A stretch of DNA of 64,000 nucleotides from Dyella sp. A6 (GTDB taxonomy: Bacteria > Pseudomonadota > Gammaproteobacteria > Xanthomonadales > Rhodanobacteraceae), in the NCBI RefSeq assembly GCF_036320485.1, contig NZ_CP132911.1, positions 1,674,001 to 1,738,000 of the forward strand. Reading direction: 5' to 3'. Below the pieces are notes generated by a model, which was not told the origin of the DNA, ran no database searches, and saw only the letters and a program-made list of their open reading frames with translations. Below, in pieces: positions 46,562 to 55,591 of the stretch. The position numbers and the translations under genes are program-made. How positions within the stretch are numbered: position 1 is the first letter of the stretch; every line of letters begins with the position of its first letter.

Positions 46562-47811
46562 GTCATGACCTGCTCGATCCGGCCGAGGCCCTGCGCCTGA
46601 TCGTGTCGGCCTGCGTGCCGCTGCCGGGCGGGAATGTTGCGCTGGACGATGCGGCTGGCCGGGTGCTCGCTGCCCCGGTCCGGGCGCCGGCGGCACTGCC
46701 GCCGTTCGACAATTCGGCGATGGACGGCTATGCGCTGGGCGGCGGTGCGGAAGCATTGGTCGCCGGCAGCGAATGGCCCGTCGAAGGCGAGCAGGCCGCG
46801 GGCGATGGTGCTACGCGGGCCACCGATGGGGCCTGGGAGATCATGACCGGTGCGCGTGTGCCGGAAGGCCTCGATCGGGTGATTCCCGTCGAGCAGACCG
46901 AGCGGCTCGATGCGCCTGCACGGGTACGTCTGCTGGCCGAGGTGGCCACCGGTGCGAATGTGCGCACGGCCGGTTCCGACGTGCCGGCCGGCGAAGCCGT
47001 GCTTGCGGCCGGCACGGTGCTGGCGCCGCAGCACCTGATGCTGCTTGCCGCATTGGGCGTGGCCAGCGTGCCGGTGGTGGAACGCCCGCGCGTGGCGGTG
47101 CTGTGCACCGGTCGCGAGCTGGTGGACGATCCGGCGTTGCCGCTGGCCTCCGGCCAGATCCGCAACTCCAACGGTCCATTCCTGGCCGAGCGCCTGCCGC
47201 GTGCCGGTGCCGATCTGGTGCACCGAGAAACGGTGGGCGATGAGGTGGACGCTTTCCTCGATGCCTTCGCGCGGGCGCGCCATGCCGGTGCCACCGTGGT
47301 GGTGTCCACGGGTGCGGTGTCGATGGGGCGCTACGACTTCGTGCCGCAGGCACTGCAGCGGCTGGGCGCGGAGGTGGTCTTCCACAAGTTGGCGATCCGT
47401 CCCGGCAAGCCACTGCTGTTTGCACGCCTGCCCGATGGCACCTTGTTCTTCGGTCTGCCCGGCAATCCGATTTCGGTGGCAGTGGGGCTGCGCTTTTTCG
47501 TCGAACCGGCGATCCGGGCCATGCTCGGCCTGCCCGGCGAAACAGCCTGGCGCGTGCCGTTGGCGGCGGACTTCAGCAAGAAGCCGCATCTGCGTTTCCA
47601 TCTCAAGGCCCGCGTGGTGCTGGACGGGCAGGGGCGTCTGGCCGCACATGTGCTGTCCGGACAGGAGTCCTACCGCATCCGCCCGCTGGCCGAGGCCAAT
47701 GCGTGGATCGTGGTACCGCAGGAGGCGCAGGCGCTGCCGGCAGGTAGCCTGGTGGACGTATGGGGTCTGGGCCACCTTGAAAGCCCGCGCATCGACGGGA
47801 GCGTGGCATGA
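46558..47811 (+). CDS. moeA: Molybdopterin molybdenumtransferase MoeA
   Basis: A 417-residue protein that inserts molybdate into adenylylated molybdopterin. The ATG overlaps the moaC-mogA stop; the frame is open upstream but that part is shadow. Motifs: APAALPPFDNSAMDGYALGG, MTGARVPEGLDRVIPVEQ, VLCTGRELVDDPALPLASGQ, VVSTGAVSMGRYDFVPQAL and FGLPGNPISVAVGLRFFV. Length is standard. It is translationally coupled to moaD (4-nt overlap). Confidence 0.95.
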   Translation: MSHDLLDPAEALRLIVSACVPLPGGNVALDDAAGRVLAAPVRAPAALPPFDNSAMDGYALGGGAEALVAGSEWPVEGEQAAGDGATRATDGAWEIMTGARVPEGLDRVIPVEQTERLDAPARVRLLAEVATGANVRTAGSDVPAGEAVLAAGTVLAPQHLMLLAALGVASVPVVERPRVAVLCTGRELVDDPALPLASGQIRNSNGPFLAERLPRAGADLVHRETVGDEVDAFLDAFARARHAGATVVVSTGAVSMGRYDFVPQALQRLGAEVVFHKLAIRPGKPLLFARLPDGTLFFGLPGNPISVAVGLRFFVEPAIRAMLGLPGETAWRVPLAADFSKKPHLRFHLKARVVLDGQGRLAAHVLSGQESYRIRPLAEANAWIVVPQEAQALPAGSLVDVWGLGHLESPRIDGSVA

Positions 47812-48068
47812 AAGTCCGTATCGCATTGTATGGCGCGTTGCGCGAGGCCGATGCCCGCGGCCATGTGGAACTGGAGGTGCCGGACGGTACCCGCATCGCT
47901 GAGCTGCGCGAGTTGCTGGTCGCCCATCTGGCCACACATGCGCCGGCGGTTTCACCCGGGCTGGTGCGTTGCTCCGCCTTCGCCAGCGCGGAAGAGATCC
48001 TGCACAACCACCGCACGCTGACCGAAGGCGTGGAGCTGGCCGTGCTGCCGCCGGTCAGCGGTGGCTGA
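47808..48068 (+). CDS. moaD: Molybdopterin synthase sulfur-carrier subunit MoaD
   Basis: An 86-residue ubiquitin-fold sulfur carrier ending in the required Gly-Gly (LAVLPPVSGG), which MoeB adenylates and thiolates. The start VRIALYGALREADARGHVEL is typical. Length is normal. It overlaps moeA by four bases and the mobA start codon by up to eight. Its partner moaE is at the front of the cluster. Confidence 0.94.
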   Translation: MKVRIALYGALREADARGHVELEVPDGTRIAELRELLVAHLATHAPAVSPGLVRCSAFASAEEILHNHRTLTEGVELAVLPPVSGG

Positions 48069-48666
48069 AATGCCCGACCGGCAGGCCACCGCCATGTCGC
48101 TGGCGGATGCCCGCCTGCCGTGCATCGGGGTCGTGCTGGCCGGTGGCCGGTCCACCCGGATGGGGCGCGACAAGGCGATGCTGGCTTGGCAGGGCCGTCC
48201 GCTGCTCGATCGCCAGATCGACGTGCTGCGCCGTTGTGGCGTGGATGCCTGGCAGATCAGCGGTGACCGCCCCGACTATGGCAGTGTCGCCGACATGCAA
48301 GCCGGACTTGGCCCGCTGGGCGGACTCGTCAGCGTGGCAGGGGCGGTGTCGGGCGACGCGGACCTGCTGGTGATTCCGGTGGACATGCCGCTGCTCGGTC
48401 CCGACCTGCTGCGACGGCTGCGGCTGGCGCACGCACAGGCACGTTGCCTGCGTTATGCCGGCCACGTCATGCCGATGCGGTTGAGGCTCGACGCGACCAG
48501 TCGCGAGCAGCTCGCCGCCTTGCTCGATCAGGCCGAACCAGCCCAGCGTTCGCTGCGTGCGCTGCAACGGGCGATGGACGCGGTCGAGCTGCCGCTCGAC
48601 GACAGCGAAGCCGCGCAGCTGCTGGACTGCAATACCGAGGCGAGCTGGAACGAGGTGACCCGATGA
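48061..48666 (+). CDS. mobA: Molybdenum cofactor guanylyltransferase MobA
   Basis: A 201-residue nucleotidyltransferase that makes the guanine-dinucleotide form of Moco for DMSO-reductase-type enzymes such as formate dehydrogenases. The nucleotide loop GVVLAGGRSTRMGRDKAML is diagnostic, with DLLVIPVDMPLLGPDLL for metal binding. The GTG start overlaps moaD; an ATG three codons later is also possible. Presence of both MocA and MobA matches the two enzyme classes encoded nearby (IorAB and YdeP/FdhF types). Confidence 0.92.
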   Translation: MAEMPDRQATAMSLADARLPCIGVVLAGGRSTRMGRDKAMLAWQGRPLLDRQIDVLRRCGVDAWQISGDRPDYGSVADMQAGLGPLGGLVSVAGAVSGDADLLVIPVDMPLLGPDLLRRLRLAHAQARCLRYAGHVMPMRLRLDATSREQLAALLDQAEPAQRSLRALQRAMDAVELPLDDSEAAQLLDCNTEASWNEVTR

Positions 48667-49016
48667 GAGTGCAACTGCATGGGCAGACGTTGCGTCTGCG
48701 CATCGACGAGGCCGAGCTGGCGGTCCTGCTGGCCGGCGACCGCCTGGAAAATGCCACCCGCTGGCCGGATGGCCGTAAGCAACACCAGCGGCTGATGCTG
48801 GCCGTGCAGGCCAGCTGGCAGCGGCTGGACGACGACGGCTGGTGCCTGACATTGGTCGAAGCGGACGTACGCGCGCTGGCCGCGCGGCTGCCAAGCCGCG
48901 ATGGCCTGACGTTCGCACTGGATACGCCGGGTGGTGGGGCGCTCGACGTGCTGTTCGACGTGGACGTGCGCGACAGCGTGCGGCAGCGTCGCAGCGATCG
49001 GTCAGCGACGCCTTGA
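48663..49016 (+). CDS. Small conserved-looking protein at end of Moco operon
   Basis: A 117-residue protein whose ATG overlaps the mobA stop by four bases (ATGA), which strongly supports translation. I recognise no family. It is soluble, with MRVQLHGQTLRLRIDEAELA at the N-terminus, a central helix LMLAVQASWQRLDDDGWCL and a LDTPGGGALDVLFDVDVRD end. It contains one Cys and no metal-binding cluster. Its place between mobA and fdhD suggests a role in Moco handling or formate-dehydrogenase maturation, by context only. Confidence 0.75.
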   Translation: MRVQLHGQTLRLRIDEAELAVLLAGDRLENATRWPDGRKQHQRLMLAVQASWQRLDDDGWCLTLVEADVRALAARLPSRDGLTFALDTPGGGALDVLFDVDVRDSVRQRRSDRSATP

Positions 49017-49058
49017 ACGCAGCGGTCGCGACCGGGCCGGAGCGAGCAGGGGGTTGCG

Positions 49059-49928
49059 TCAGTCGGCGAGCAGTCGCTCGGGGTGGGTGTAGACATTGTG
49101 GCCGCCGGGCCTGGCAAAGCCGATCAGGCAGACGCCAGCACTGTTCGCCAGTTCGATCGCCAGCGCCGTGGGCGCCGAAATCGCGGCCATGAATCCGATG
49201 CCGGCATGGGCGGCCTTGGTGACCATTTCGTAGCTGGCCCGGCTGGTCAGCAGCAGCATGCCCGCATCCGCCGCCATGCCGATGCGCGCCAGGGCGCCGA
49301 TCAGCTTGTCGAGCGCGTTGTGGCGACCGACGTCCTCGCGCACCAGCATCACCCGGCCTTCCGCATCGGCCCAGGCGGCGGCGTGCACCGCCCCGGTCGC
49401 GGCGTTCATCGTCTGCAGGGACGGCAGCTGTTCCAGCGCCCGTGCCAGTGCACCGGCACGGAATGATGCTGCGTGCCGGATGTGCTCGGGCTGGCGCACT
49501 GCCGCCTCCAGTTCGCGCGTGCCGCAGATGCCGCAGCTGCCGCGACCGGGCAGCAAGCGTTCCGGTTTGCCGTCGAGCTGCGCTGCCGAGGCTTCGGGCG
49601 ACACCGTCATGGCGAGCTGGATGCCCTCGAGCCGTTCGTGCAGCTCGCACGACAGCAGCTGCGCCGGCTCGGTGATCAGCCGTTCGCTCAGCGAGAAGCC
49701 CAGCGCGAAGTCGTCCAGGTCGTGCGGTGTCGCCATCATCACCGCGAAGGACACGCCGTTGTAGCGCATGTCGATGGGCATTTCCTCGGCGACATCGTCC
49801 TGCACCTGCTCGCGGCGTCCCTGACGCCAGCGCTGGATACGCCGTCGCGTGTATCCGGAGGACGTCGCCCCGGCGTCTGTGGCGGCAGCGGTTGCAGTCG
49901 GGACGGCTGCTTCGGATGGGCTGTTCAT
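49059..49928 (-). CDS. fdhD: Formate dehydrogenase sulfurtransferase FdhD
   Basis: A 289-residue protein that transfers sulfur to Moco before insertion in FdhF-type enzymes. ATG 49928 is used; the upstream frame is shadow of the next gene. Motifs: MPIDMRYNGVSFAVMMATPHD, LEDFALGFSL-like FALGFSLSERLI, the CGICG cysteine pair (GRGSCGICGTRELE), REDVGRHNALDKLIGAL and TSRASYEMVTKAAHAGI. It lies 28 nt after the YdeP/FdhF gene on the same strand, its probable client. It converges on the Moco operon. Confidence 0.94.
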   Translation of the reverse strand: MNSPSEAAVPTATAAATDAGATSSGYTRRRIQRWRQGRREQVQDDVAEEMPIDMRYNGVSFAVMMATPHDLDDFALGFSLSERLITEPAQLLSCELHERLEGIQLAMTVSPEASAAQLDGKPERLLPGRGSCGICGTRELEAAVRQPEHIRHAASFRAGALARALEQLPSLQTMNAATGAVHAAAWADAEGRVMLVREDVGRHNALDKLIGALARIGMAADAGMLLLTSRASYEMVTKAAHAGIGFMAAISAPTALAIELANSAGVCLIGFARPGGHNVYTHPERLLAD

Positions 49929-49956
49929 GCGGCTACCGGTTTGCGCGCCGGCCCGG

Positions 49957-52266
49957 TCATCGTGCCTGCGCACGGACGATGCGCACGGGAATCGATTTGT
50001 ACGACGGCGTGCCGCTGGCCTGGTCGTTGTAGTCCAGCGGCACCAGGCAGTTGCCTTCGGGATAGTAGGTAGCCACCGAGCCCCTGGCGATGTCGTAGGC
50101 GACGGCGATGACGTTGACCAGCTGGCGCTCCGGCCCCTGGCCGATGGCTGTCTCGACGCGAATCTGGTCGCCGGGCTCGATACCGCGTTCGGCCAGGTCG
50201 TGCGCATTCATGAACACCACGTCGCGCCGGCCGAAGACGCCACGGTAGCGGTCGTCGAAGCCGTAGATGGTGGTGTTGTACTGGTCGTGGCTGCGCACCG
50301 TGGTGAGGGTCAGGATCGCCGGGTCCGCCGGAGCGGGGTCTTCGTGCAGCCCTTTCATGCGCAGGAACTGCGCCTTGCCCGACGGCGTGTTCCAGACCCG
50401 CTCGGTCGGCGGCAGCGGCAAGCGGAACCCGCCCGGTGTCAGGATCCGCTCGTTGTAGCGGGCGAAATCCGGAAAGACCGCCTCGATGGCATTGCGGATG
50501 ATGTCGTAATCAGTGATGAAGGTCATCCACGGCACCTTGCTGTCGGGCAGGGTGGCGGCGGCCATGCCGGCGATGATCGCCGGTTCCGAGCGCAGCTGCG
50601 GCGACGCCGGCGGCAGTTTGCCCAGCGATGCGTGCACCATCGACATCGAGTCTTCCACCGTCACCGCCTGGGGACCGCTGGCCTGCAGGTCGCGCTCGGT
50701 ACGGCCGAGACAGGGCAGGATGAACGTGTTCTTGCAGGTCAGCAGGTGGGAGCGGTTGAGCTTGGTCGCGATATGCACCGAGAGTTCGAGCTTGCGCACG
50801 CCGTCGAAGCACCGCTGCGGGTCGGGCATGGCCACGGCCAGGTTGCCGCCCAGGCAGATCAGAACCTTCGAGCGCCCCTCGCTGATCGCCTGCATGGCGG
50901 CGACGGCATCATGGCCATGGGCGCCCGGCGGCTTGAAGCCGAAGGTCTGCTCGATGCGCTGGAGCATCACGGCGCCCGGTTTCTCGGTAATGCCGACCGT
51001 GCGGTCGCCCTGCACGTTGGAATGACCGCGCAACGGGCAGATGCCCGCACCCGGTTTGCCGAAGTTGCCGCGCAACAGCAGCAGGTTGGCCACCTGCTGC
51101 ACGTTCTGCGTGCCTTGGTGATGCTGGGTCAGGCCCATGCCATAGGTGACGATGGTGGCGTTCGAGCTGGCGTAGGCCGCGGCGACATCCTGCAGCGCCT
51201 GCGCGGGAAGACCGGACGCGGCCTCGATGTCGTCCCAGCGGGTTGCGCGCAGGTCCGCGGCCAGCGCATCGAAACCCTCGGTATGTGCGGCGATGAACGC
51301 ACGATCCAGCACGGGGCTTTCCTGCGCGCTGGCATCGTCCATTTCCAGCAGCGACTTCATGATGCCCTTGAGTGCCGCCGCATCGCCGCCCACCTTGACC
51401 TGCAGGTAGGTGGACGCGATCGGCGTCGCGCTCAGGGTGGCCATTTCCACCGGGCTTTGCGGGTCGGCGAAGCGCTCGAGCGCGCGCTCCTTCAGCGGGT
51501 TCAGCACGATGATGGGGACCCCGCGGTGGGCCACTTCGTGCAGCGTGCCCATCATCCGCGGATGGTTGGTCCCGGGGTTGTGCCCGATCGCGATGACCAG
51601 TTCGCAGTGGTCGAAGTCGTCCAGCGCGACCGTGCCCTTGCCGATGCCGATGGATTGCGGCAGGCCCACGCTGGTGGCTTCGTGGCACATGTTCGAGCAG
51701 TCGGGAAAGTTGTTGGTGCCGTATTCCCGGGCGAACAGCTGGTACAGGAAGGCCGCCTCGTTGGAGGCTCGTCCCGAGGTATAGAACTCGACCGTGTTCG
51801 GATCCGCCTGGCTGCGCAGGATCTCGCCGATACGCTCGACCGCGACGTCCCAGTCGACCGCCTCGTAGATGTCCTTTTCGGCGTTGTAGGCCAGCGGGTG
51901 GGTGAGGCGTCCTTCGTCTTCCAGCTGGTGGTCATTCCAGCCCAGCAGCTCGGTGACCGTATGCACGGCGAAGAAGTCCGGCGTGACCCGCTTCCGGGTA
52001 GCCTCCCAGGTCACCGCCTTGGCGCCGTTCTCGCAGAACTGGAAGGTCGAGGTGTGCTGCTTGTCGGGCCAGGCGCAACCCGGGCAGTCGAACCCTTCCG
52101 GCCGCTTGGCGCGCATGGCGTAGGGCTTGTTGGTCCTGAACAGGGTAACGGCCGCTTCCGCGGTGTTCATCTGTTCGAAAACCGCCTTGGCCGTGGCTCG
52201 CAAGGCGCCCCAGCCGCCTGCGGGCTGGTCGTAGGGGCGAATGCCGGGAATCTCTTTGTCAGCCAT
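49957..52266 (-). CDS. FdhF/YdeP-family molybdopterin oxidoreductase (copy 1)
   Basis: A 769-residue Moco enzyme of the FdhF/YdeP alpha-subunit type. ATG 52266 is chosen; a short upstream extension is open. The N-terminus reads YDQPAGGWGALRATAKAVFE, followed by FDCPGCAWPD, EFYTSGRASNEAAFLYQLFA, GTNNFPDCSNMCHEATSVGL and late PLRGHSNVQGDRTVGI. The C-terminal molybdopterin-binding domain has TVRSHDQYNTTIYGFDDRYRG. No selenocysteine is evident. The physiological substrate of this family is unsettled; E. coli YdeP is linked to acid resistance. It is paired with fdhD. A paralogue lies at 59303-61591. Confidence 0.9.
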   Translation of the reverse strand: MADKEIPGIRPYDQPAGGWGALRATAKAVFEQMNTAEAAVTLFRTNKPYAMRAKRPEGFDCPGCAWPDKQHTSTFQFCENGAKAVTWEATRKRVTPDFFAVHTVTELLGWNDHQLEDEGRLTHPLAYNAEKDIYEAVDWDVAVERIGEILRSQADPNTVEFYTSGRASNEAAFLYQLFAREYGTNNFPDCSNMCHEATSVGLPQSIGIGKGTVALDDFDHCELVIAIGHNPGTNHPRMMGTLHEVAHRGVPIIVLNPLKERALERFADPQSPVEMATLSATPIASTYLQVKVGGDAAALKGIMKSLLEMDDASAQESPVLDRAFIAAHTEGFDALAADLRATRWDDIEAASGLPAQALQDVAAAYASSNATIVTYGMGLTQHHQGTQNVQQVANLLLLRGNFGKPGAGICPLRGHSNVQGDRTVGITEKPGAVMLQRIEQTFGFKPPGAHGHDAVAAMQAISEGRSKVLICLGGNLAVAMPDPQRCFDGVRKLELSVHIATKLNRSHLLTCKNTFILPCLGRTERDLQASGPQAVTVEDSMSMVHASLGKLPPASPQLRSEPAIIAGMAAATLPDSKVPWMTFITDYDIIRNAIEAVFPDFARYNERILTPGGFRLPLPPTERVWNTPSGKAQFLRMKGLHEDPAPADPAILTLTTVRSHDQYNTTIYGFDDRYRGVFGRRDVVFMNAHDLAERGIEPGDQIRVETAIGQGPERQLVNVIAVAYDIARGSVATYYPEGNCLVPLDYNDQASGTPSYKSIPVRIVRAQAR

Positions 52267-52543
52267 CGGTTGCCTCGTACATGTGCGGCAGGCGTACACC
52301 GGTCCATCGCGATCGACGCCTTGCCGGGTACTGCATTCCGACCGATACAGGCATGGCCGGGGGCGATGCGCGTAGCTGTCGGGTTGCGTGAAACGCTGGT
52401 CACTATCCTCTTCCAGGCGTGGGCTTGTCCATCCGCAACATGCGGCAGGCAGGCCTGTCGTGATGCCTGTGACACCGCATGCGGCAAATGTGTCGGGTGA
52501 CCACTAGACTGCAGGCATCCGGCCCAAACAGCAGAGGTCAACG

Positions 52544-54478
52544 ATGTCGACGAGCGACACAGCGCCACCCAGGCTGCAGGCGTCGGGCATCGTTGCGACG
52601 GCAGCCCTGGTGGCGTTGCTGTATTTCGGGCGCGAAGTGCTGGTGCCGGTGGTGCTTGCGCTGTTTCTTGGCGCCTTGCTCAGCCCTTGCGTGCGCGTGT
52701 GCCTGCGGGTGGGGCTGGGGCATGGCGTGTCCGTGTTGCTGGTGATGCTGGCCACGCTGGCCATCATCACCAGCATGGCGCTGGTACTGGGCTCGCAGGT
52801 CACCCAGCTGGGTCGCAGCCTGCCGCAGTATCAGTCCACCATCCACAGCAAGATGCGGACCCTGCGCAGCCTGACGGTGGACCGTTTCGCGGACATCCAG
52901 AGCGAGCTGGGGCAGGTCATCGAGCCGGCCGCGCACGGTGCCGCGCCAGCGCCGGTATCGCCCGAAATAACGGGCATGCCGGTTCCGGTGACGCCGCCGC
53001 CAACCGCGGCGCCCGAACGGGGCTCGACCTCGTTCGGCGTGCTGTCGCGGCTGATATCTGCGGCCTGGATGCCGCTGCAGACCACCGGTATCGTGCTGGT
53101 GGTGCTGGCGTTCGTGCTGCTGGAACAGGAGTCGTTGCGCGACCGCTTCATACGGCTGGCGGGTGGCGTCGACCTGCGCACCTCGACCATGGCCATCAAC
53201 GATGCGGCGGCACGCTTGTCGCGCTTTTTCATCTCGACGTTTTCGGTCAATGCCGGTGTGGGCGTGGCCATCGGCGTCGGCCTCTGGCTGATCGGCCTGC
53301 CCAACGCACTGCTATGGGGCGCGTTGGCAGCGATCTTCCGGTTCGTACCGTATGTCGGCATCTGGCTGGTCGCCGCATTGACCATGCTGTTTGCCGCCGC
53401 CGTGGGGCCGGGATGGTCGCTGGTGGTGATGAGCGCGATCCTGTTCGGTGCCGTGGAAGTGATCGTGTCGCAGGTGGTCGAGCCGCTGCTGTACGGGCAC
53501 GCCACCGGGTTGTCGCCGCTGGCCGTAGTCGTCTCGGCGATTTTCTGGAGCTGGTTGTGGGGGCCGGTAGGGCTGGTCATGTCCACGCCGCTGACCCTGT
53601 GCCTGATGGTGGCCGGCCGGCATGTGAAGGCGCTGGGCCAGCTGACCATCCTGCTGGGTGACGCACCCGCATTGACCTTGCCGCAGCGGCTGTACCAGCG
53701 CGCCCTGTCCGGCGATGCCCAGGAAATCCTGGAGGAGGCGCGGCGCTACCTGAAACGCAAGAGCTTCGGCGCCTATTGCGACAGCATCGTGCTGCCGGCG
53801 CTCAAGTTCGGACGGATGGACCTGCAACTGGGCACCATCCGCCCCGAGCAGCTGCGGACCCTGCGCGAGACCATCGTCACGGTGATCCAGACCCTGAACG
53901 GCGAAGGGCGCGCACGCCCATGGCGCAGGCGTCATGCCGGCGTCCTTGCCGAAGCGAGCATCGGCCGGAGGCTACGTCAGCAACGGGAAGACGAACGGGG
54001 TCGCTGGCAGGGACCGCTGGCCGTACCGGCCTGTTCGATCGTGCTCTGCGTGGGCATGGGCACGCCCTACGACGACCTGGCCACGGAGCTGCTGACACGC
54101 GTCCTGCGCGGCCTGCAGATCGATGCGCGTCATCTGGTTCCGGACGACTTCCAGCGCTTCGATGCCGAATCGCATGCCGACCTGACGCTCGACGCGGTCG
54201 CCATGATCTTCCTGGTGAGCACGGAACCGGAAGCACAACGCGAGGGCATGGGCGCGCTGGCCGCAATGTTACGTCGACGCATGTCCCGCGCCCGCATCGT
54301 CGTGCTCGATGTGGCCGAACCGCTGAGTGGGCCGGCGGGTGATTTCTGGACGGGCCTGCAGGTCGATGCGGTGGCGACCTCGCTGGTGGAAGCCGCGCAA
54401 TTTGCACTGCCTATCGCCGGCCGGAGCGAGGGTCTGGAGCCCGAGCGACGTGCGCGTAGCGTCGCATCTGGAAAGTAA
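52544..54478 (+). CDS. AI-2E/PerM-family membrane protein with soluble C-terminal extension
   Basis: A 644-residue protein. Residues about 1-365 are the AI-2E transporter (PerM) domain with paired helices at the start (ATAALVALLYFGREVLVPVV, LALFLGALLSP), a periplasmic-like loop at about 85-160, and the late IWLVAALTMLFAAAVGPGWS and SQVVEPLLYGHATGLSPLAV motif typical of the family. Residues about 366-644 are extra and soluble; about 490-620 resemble a Rossmann-like alpha/beta domain (PACSIVLCVGMGTPYDDLAT, AMIFLVSTEPEA, ARIVVLDVAEPL). Transport substrate is unknown; most members are not shown to move AI-2. It diverges from the FdhF/YdeP gene. Confidence 0.85.
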   Translation: MSTSDTAPPRLQASGIVATAALVALLYFGREVLVPVVLALFLGALLSPCVRVCLRVGLGHGVSVLLVMLATLAIITSMALVLGSQVTQLGRSLPQYQSTIHSKMRTLRSLTVDRFADIQSELGQVIEPAAHGAAPAPVSPEITGMPVPVTPPPTAAPERGSTSFGVLSRLISAAWMPLQTTGIVLVVLAFVLLEQESLRDRFIRLAGGVDLRTSTMAINDAAARLSRFFISTFSVNAGVGVAIGVGLWLIGLPNALLWGALAAIFRFVPYVGIWLVAALTMLFAAAVGPGWSLVVMSAILFGAVEVIVSQVVEPLLYGHATGLSPLAVVVSAIFWSWLWGPVGLVMSTPLTLCLMVAGRHVKALGQLTILLGDAPALTLPQRLYQRALSGDAQEILEEARRYLKRKSFGAYCDSIVLPALKFGRMDLQLGTIRPEQLRTLRETIVTVIQTLNGEGRARPWRRRHAGVLAEASIGRRLRQQREDERGRWQGPLAVPACSIVLCVGMGTPYDDLATELLTRVLRGLQIDARHLVPDDFQRFDAESHADLTLDAVAMIFLVSTEPEAQREGMGALAAMLRRRMSRARIVVLDVAEPLSGPAGDFWTGLQVDAVATSLVEAAQFALPIAGRSEGLEPERRARSVASGK

Positions 54479-54511
54479 CGCAGCTACAGGCACGTTCTTA
54501 TTTGGGCGGTG

Positions 54512-55591
54512 TCAATCTAGAAGTGCACCATCGATGGCATCGGCCAGATCATCTCTGCCCATGGCACGGATGAACATTTCTGCAGGGCAGTGGTAATCGA
54601 GAGTGGCACGTGGCCGGAGGTTCATGCGTCGGGCGATCGCGTCGAGCTGCTTCTGGCTGTAGACCGACAAGTCCGTACCTTTAGGCAGGTATTGGCGCAG
54701 CAGGCCATTGGTGTTCTCGCAGATGCCGCGTTGCCAAGGGCTACGTGGGTCGGCGAAGTAGATCGCTAATCCAGTGCGCTCCGATAGCGTCCGGTAGAGC
54801 GCCATTTCCTTGCCCTGATCGTAAGTCAGCGTCTGGCGCAGTTCCGGTGGCAGCGGCCGGAATGCGCGGCTGAAGCCTTTCAGCGCATCCTCCGCCAAAC
54901 ACCCCTCCATCCTCACCAGCTTCAGGAAACGTGTCCGACGATCCACCAGTACGCCCACCGAGGATCGGTTACGGGCGCCTTTGATGAAGTCGCCTTCCCA
55001 GTGGCCGGGCAACAGCCGTTCATTGGCTTCGAGTGGACGATCATGAATGCTCGGCAAGTCGTGCATCCGGCCGCGCCGGTTCGCACCCTGACCACGCGGC
55101 CGACGCGCACATTTGTGCTGCCGCAGAAGTGCGACCAGGCCCCGCCGCAGTTCGCCGCGTGGCGCGGCATAGATCGCGGTGTAGATCGTCTCGTGCGACA
55201 CGTGCTTGGCTCGCTCATCCGGGTGATGACGCCGCAGTGTGCGACTCACCTGTTGAGGTGACCAGCCCTTGCCCAGCAAGCGGCGCACGAGGCACCACAG
55301 CTGACCGTCCCGCCGCAATTTGCGCTCGCGCCGCGGCTTACGTGCCAGGCGCCGGGCGCGTTGGCCGGCTCGACTGGCGTCGTAGCTCAACCTTGGCCGA
55401 CCCATCCGAGGCAGGACGGACGGTTCCTGGTGACCATTGCGAGCCAGCTCCCGCGAAATCGTGCTGGGTGAGCGACCCAGCATCAGGGCGAGCTGCCGGG
55501 CACTCTCCCCCCGAGCCTTGCCGACCATGATCGCGCCCCGTTCTTCGGCGCTCAGATGTCCATATGTCGACTCCCCGTAAATCAGTGCCAA
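54512..55591 (-). CDS. IS30-family transposase, N-terminus displaced by IS3 insertion
   Basis: A 359-codon frame. It holds the IS30 helix-turn-helix (YGHLSAEERGAIMV, SARQLALMLGRSPSTISREL) and DDE catalytic segments (GHWEGDFIKGARNRSSVGVL, TYDQGKEMALY, DPRSPWQRGICENTNGLLRQ). The first eight or so codons (MALIYGEST) come from the end of the IS3 element, starting at a TTG inside it. Joining the flanks across the 4-bp duplication restores the native start at an ATG (56779, minus strand) reading MGQHYGHLSAEERG. The gene is therefore interrupted at codon 5, yet an in-frame chimeric start exists; activity is uncertain. Confidence 0.85.
   Translation of the reverse strand: MALIYGESTYGHLSAEERGAIMVGKARGESARQLALMLGRSPSTISRELARNGHQEPSVLPRMGRPRLSYDASRAGQRARRLARKPRRERKLRRDGQLWCLVRRLLGKGWSPQQVSRTLRRHHPDERAKHVSHETIYTAIYAAPRGELRRGLVALLRQHKCARRPRGQGANRRGRMHDLPSIHDRPLEANERLLPGHWEGDFIKGARNRSSVGVLVDRRTRFLKLVRMEGCLAEDALKGFSRAFRPLPPELRQTLTYDQGKEMALYRTLSERTGLAIYFADPRSPWQRGICENTNGLLRQYLPKGTDLSVYSQKQLDAIARRMNLRPRATLDYHCPAEMFIRAMGRDDLADAIDGALLD

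Noticed and set aside
49957..52266. Selenocysteine-containing formate dehydrogenase
   Set aside because: No in-frame TGA is needed to complete the protein and the family (YdeP/FdhF-like with DCSNMCHE) does not require one.
49849..52500. 883-codon plus-strand frame opposite the YdeP/FdhF gene
   Set aside because: Antisense shadow of a strongly recognised molybdo-enzyme; no motifs of its own.
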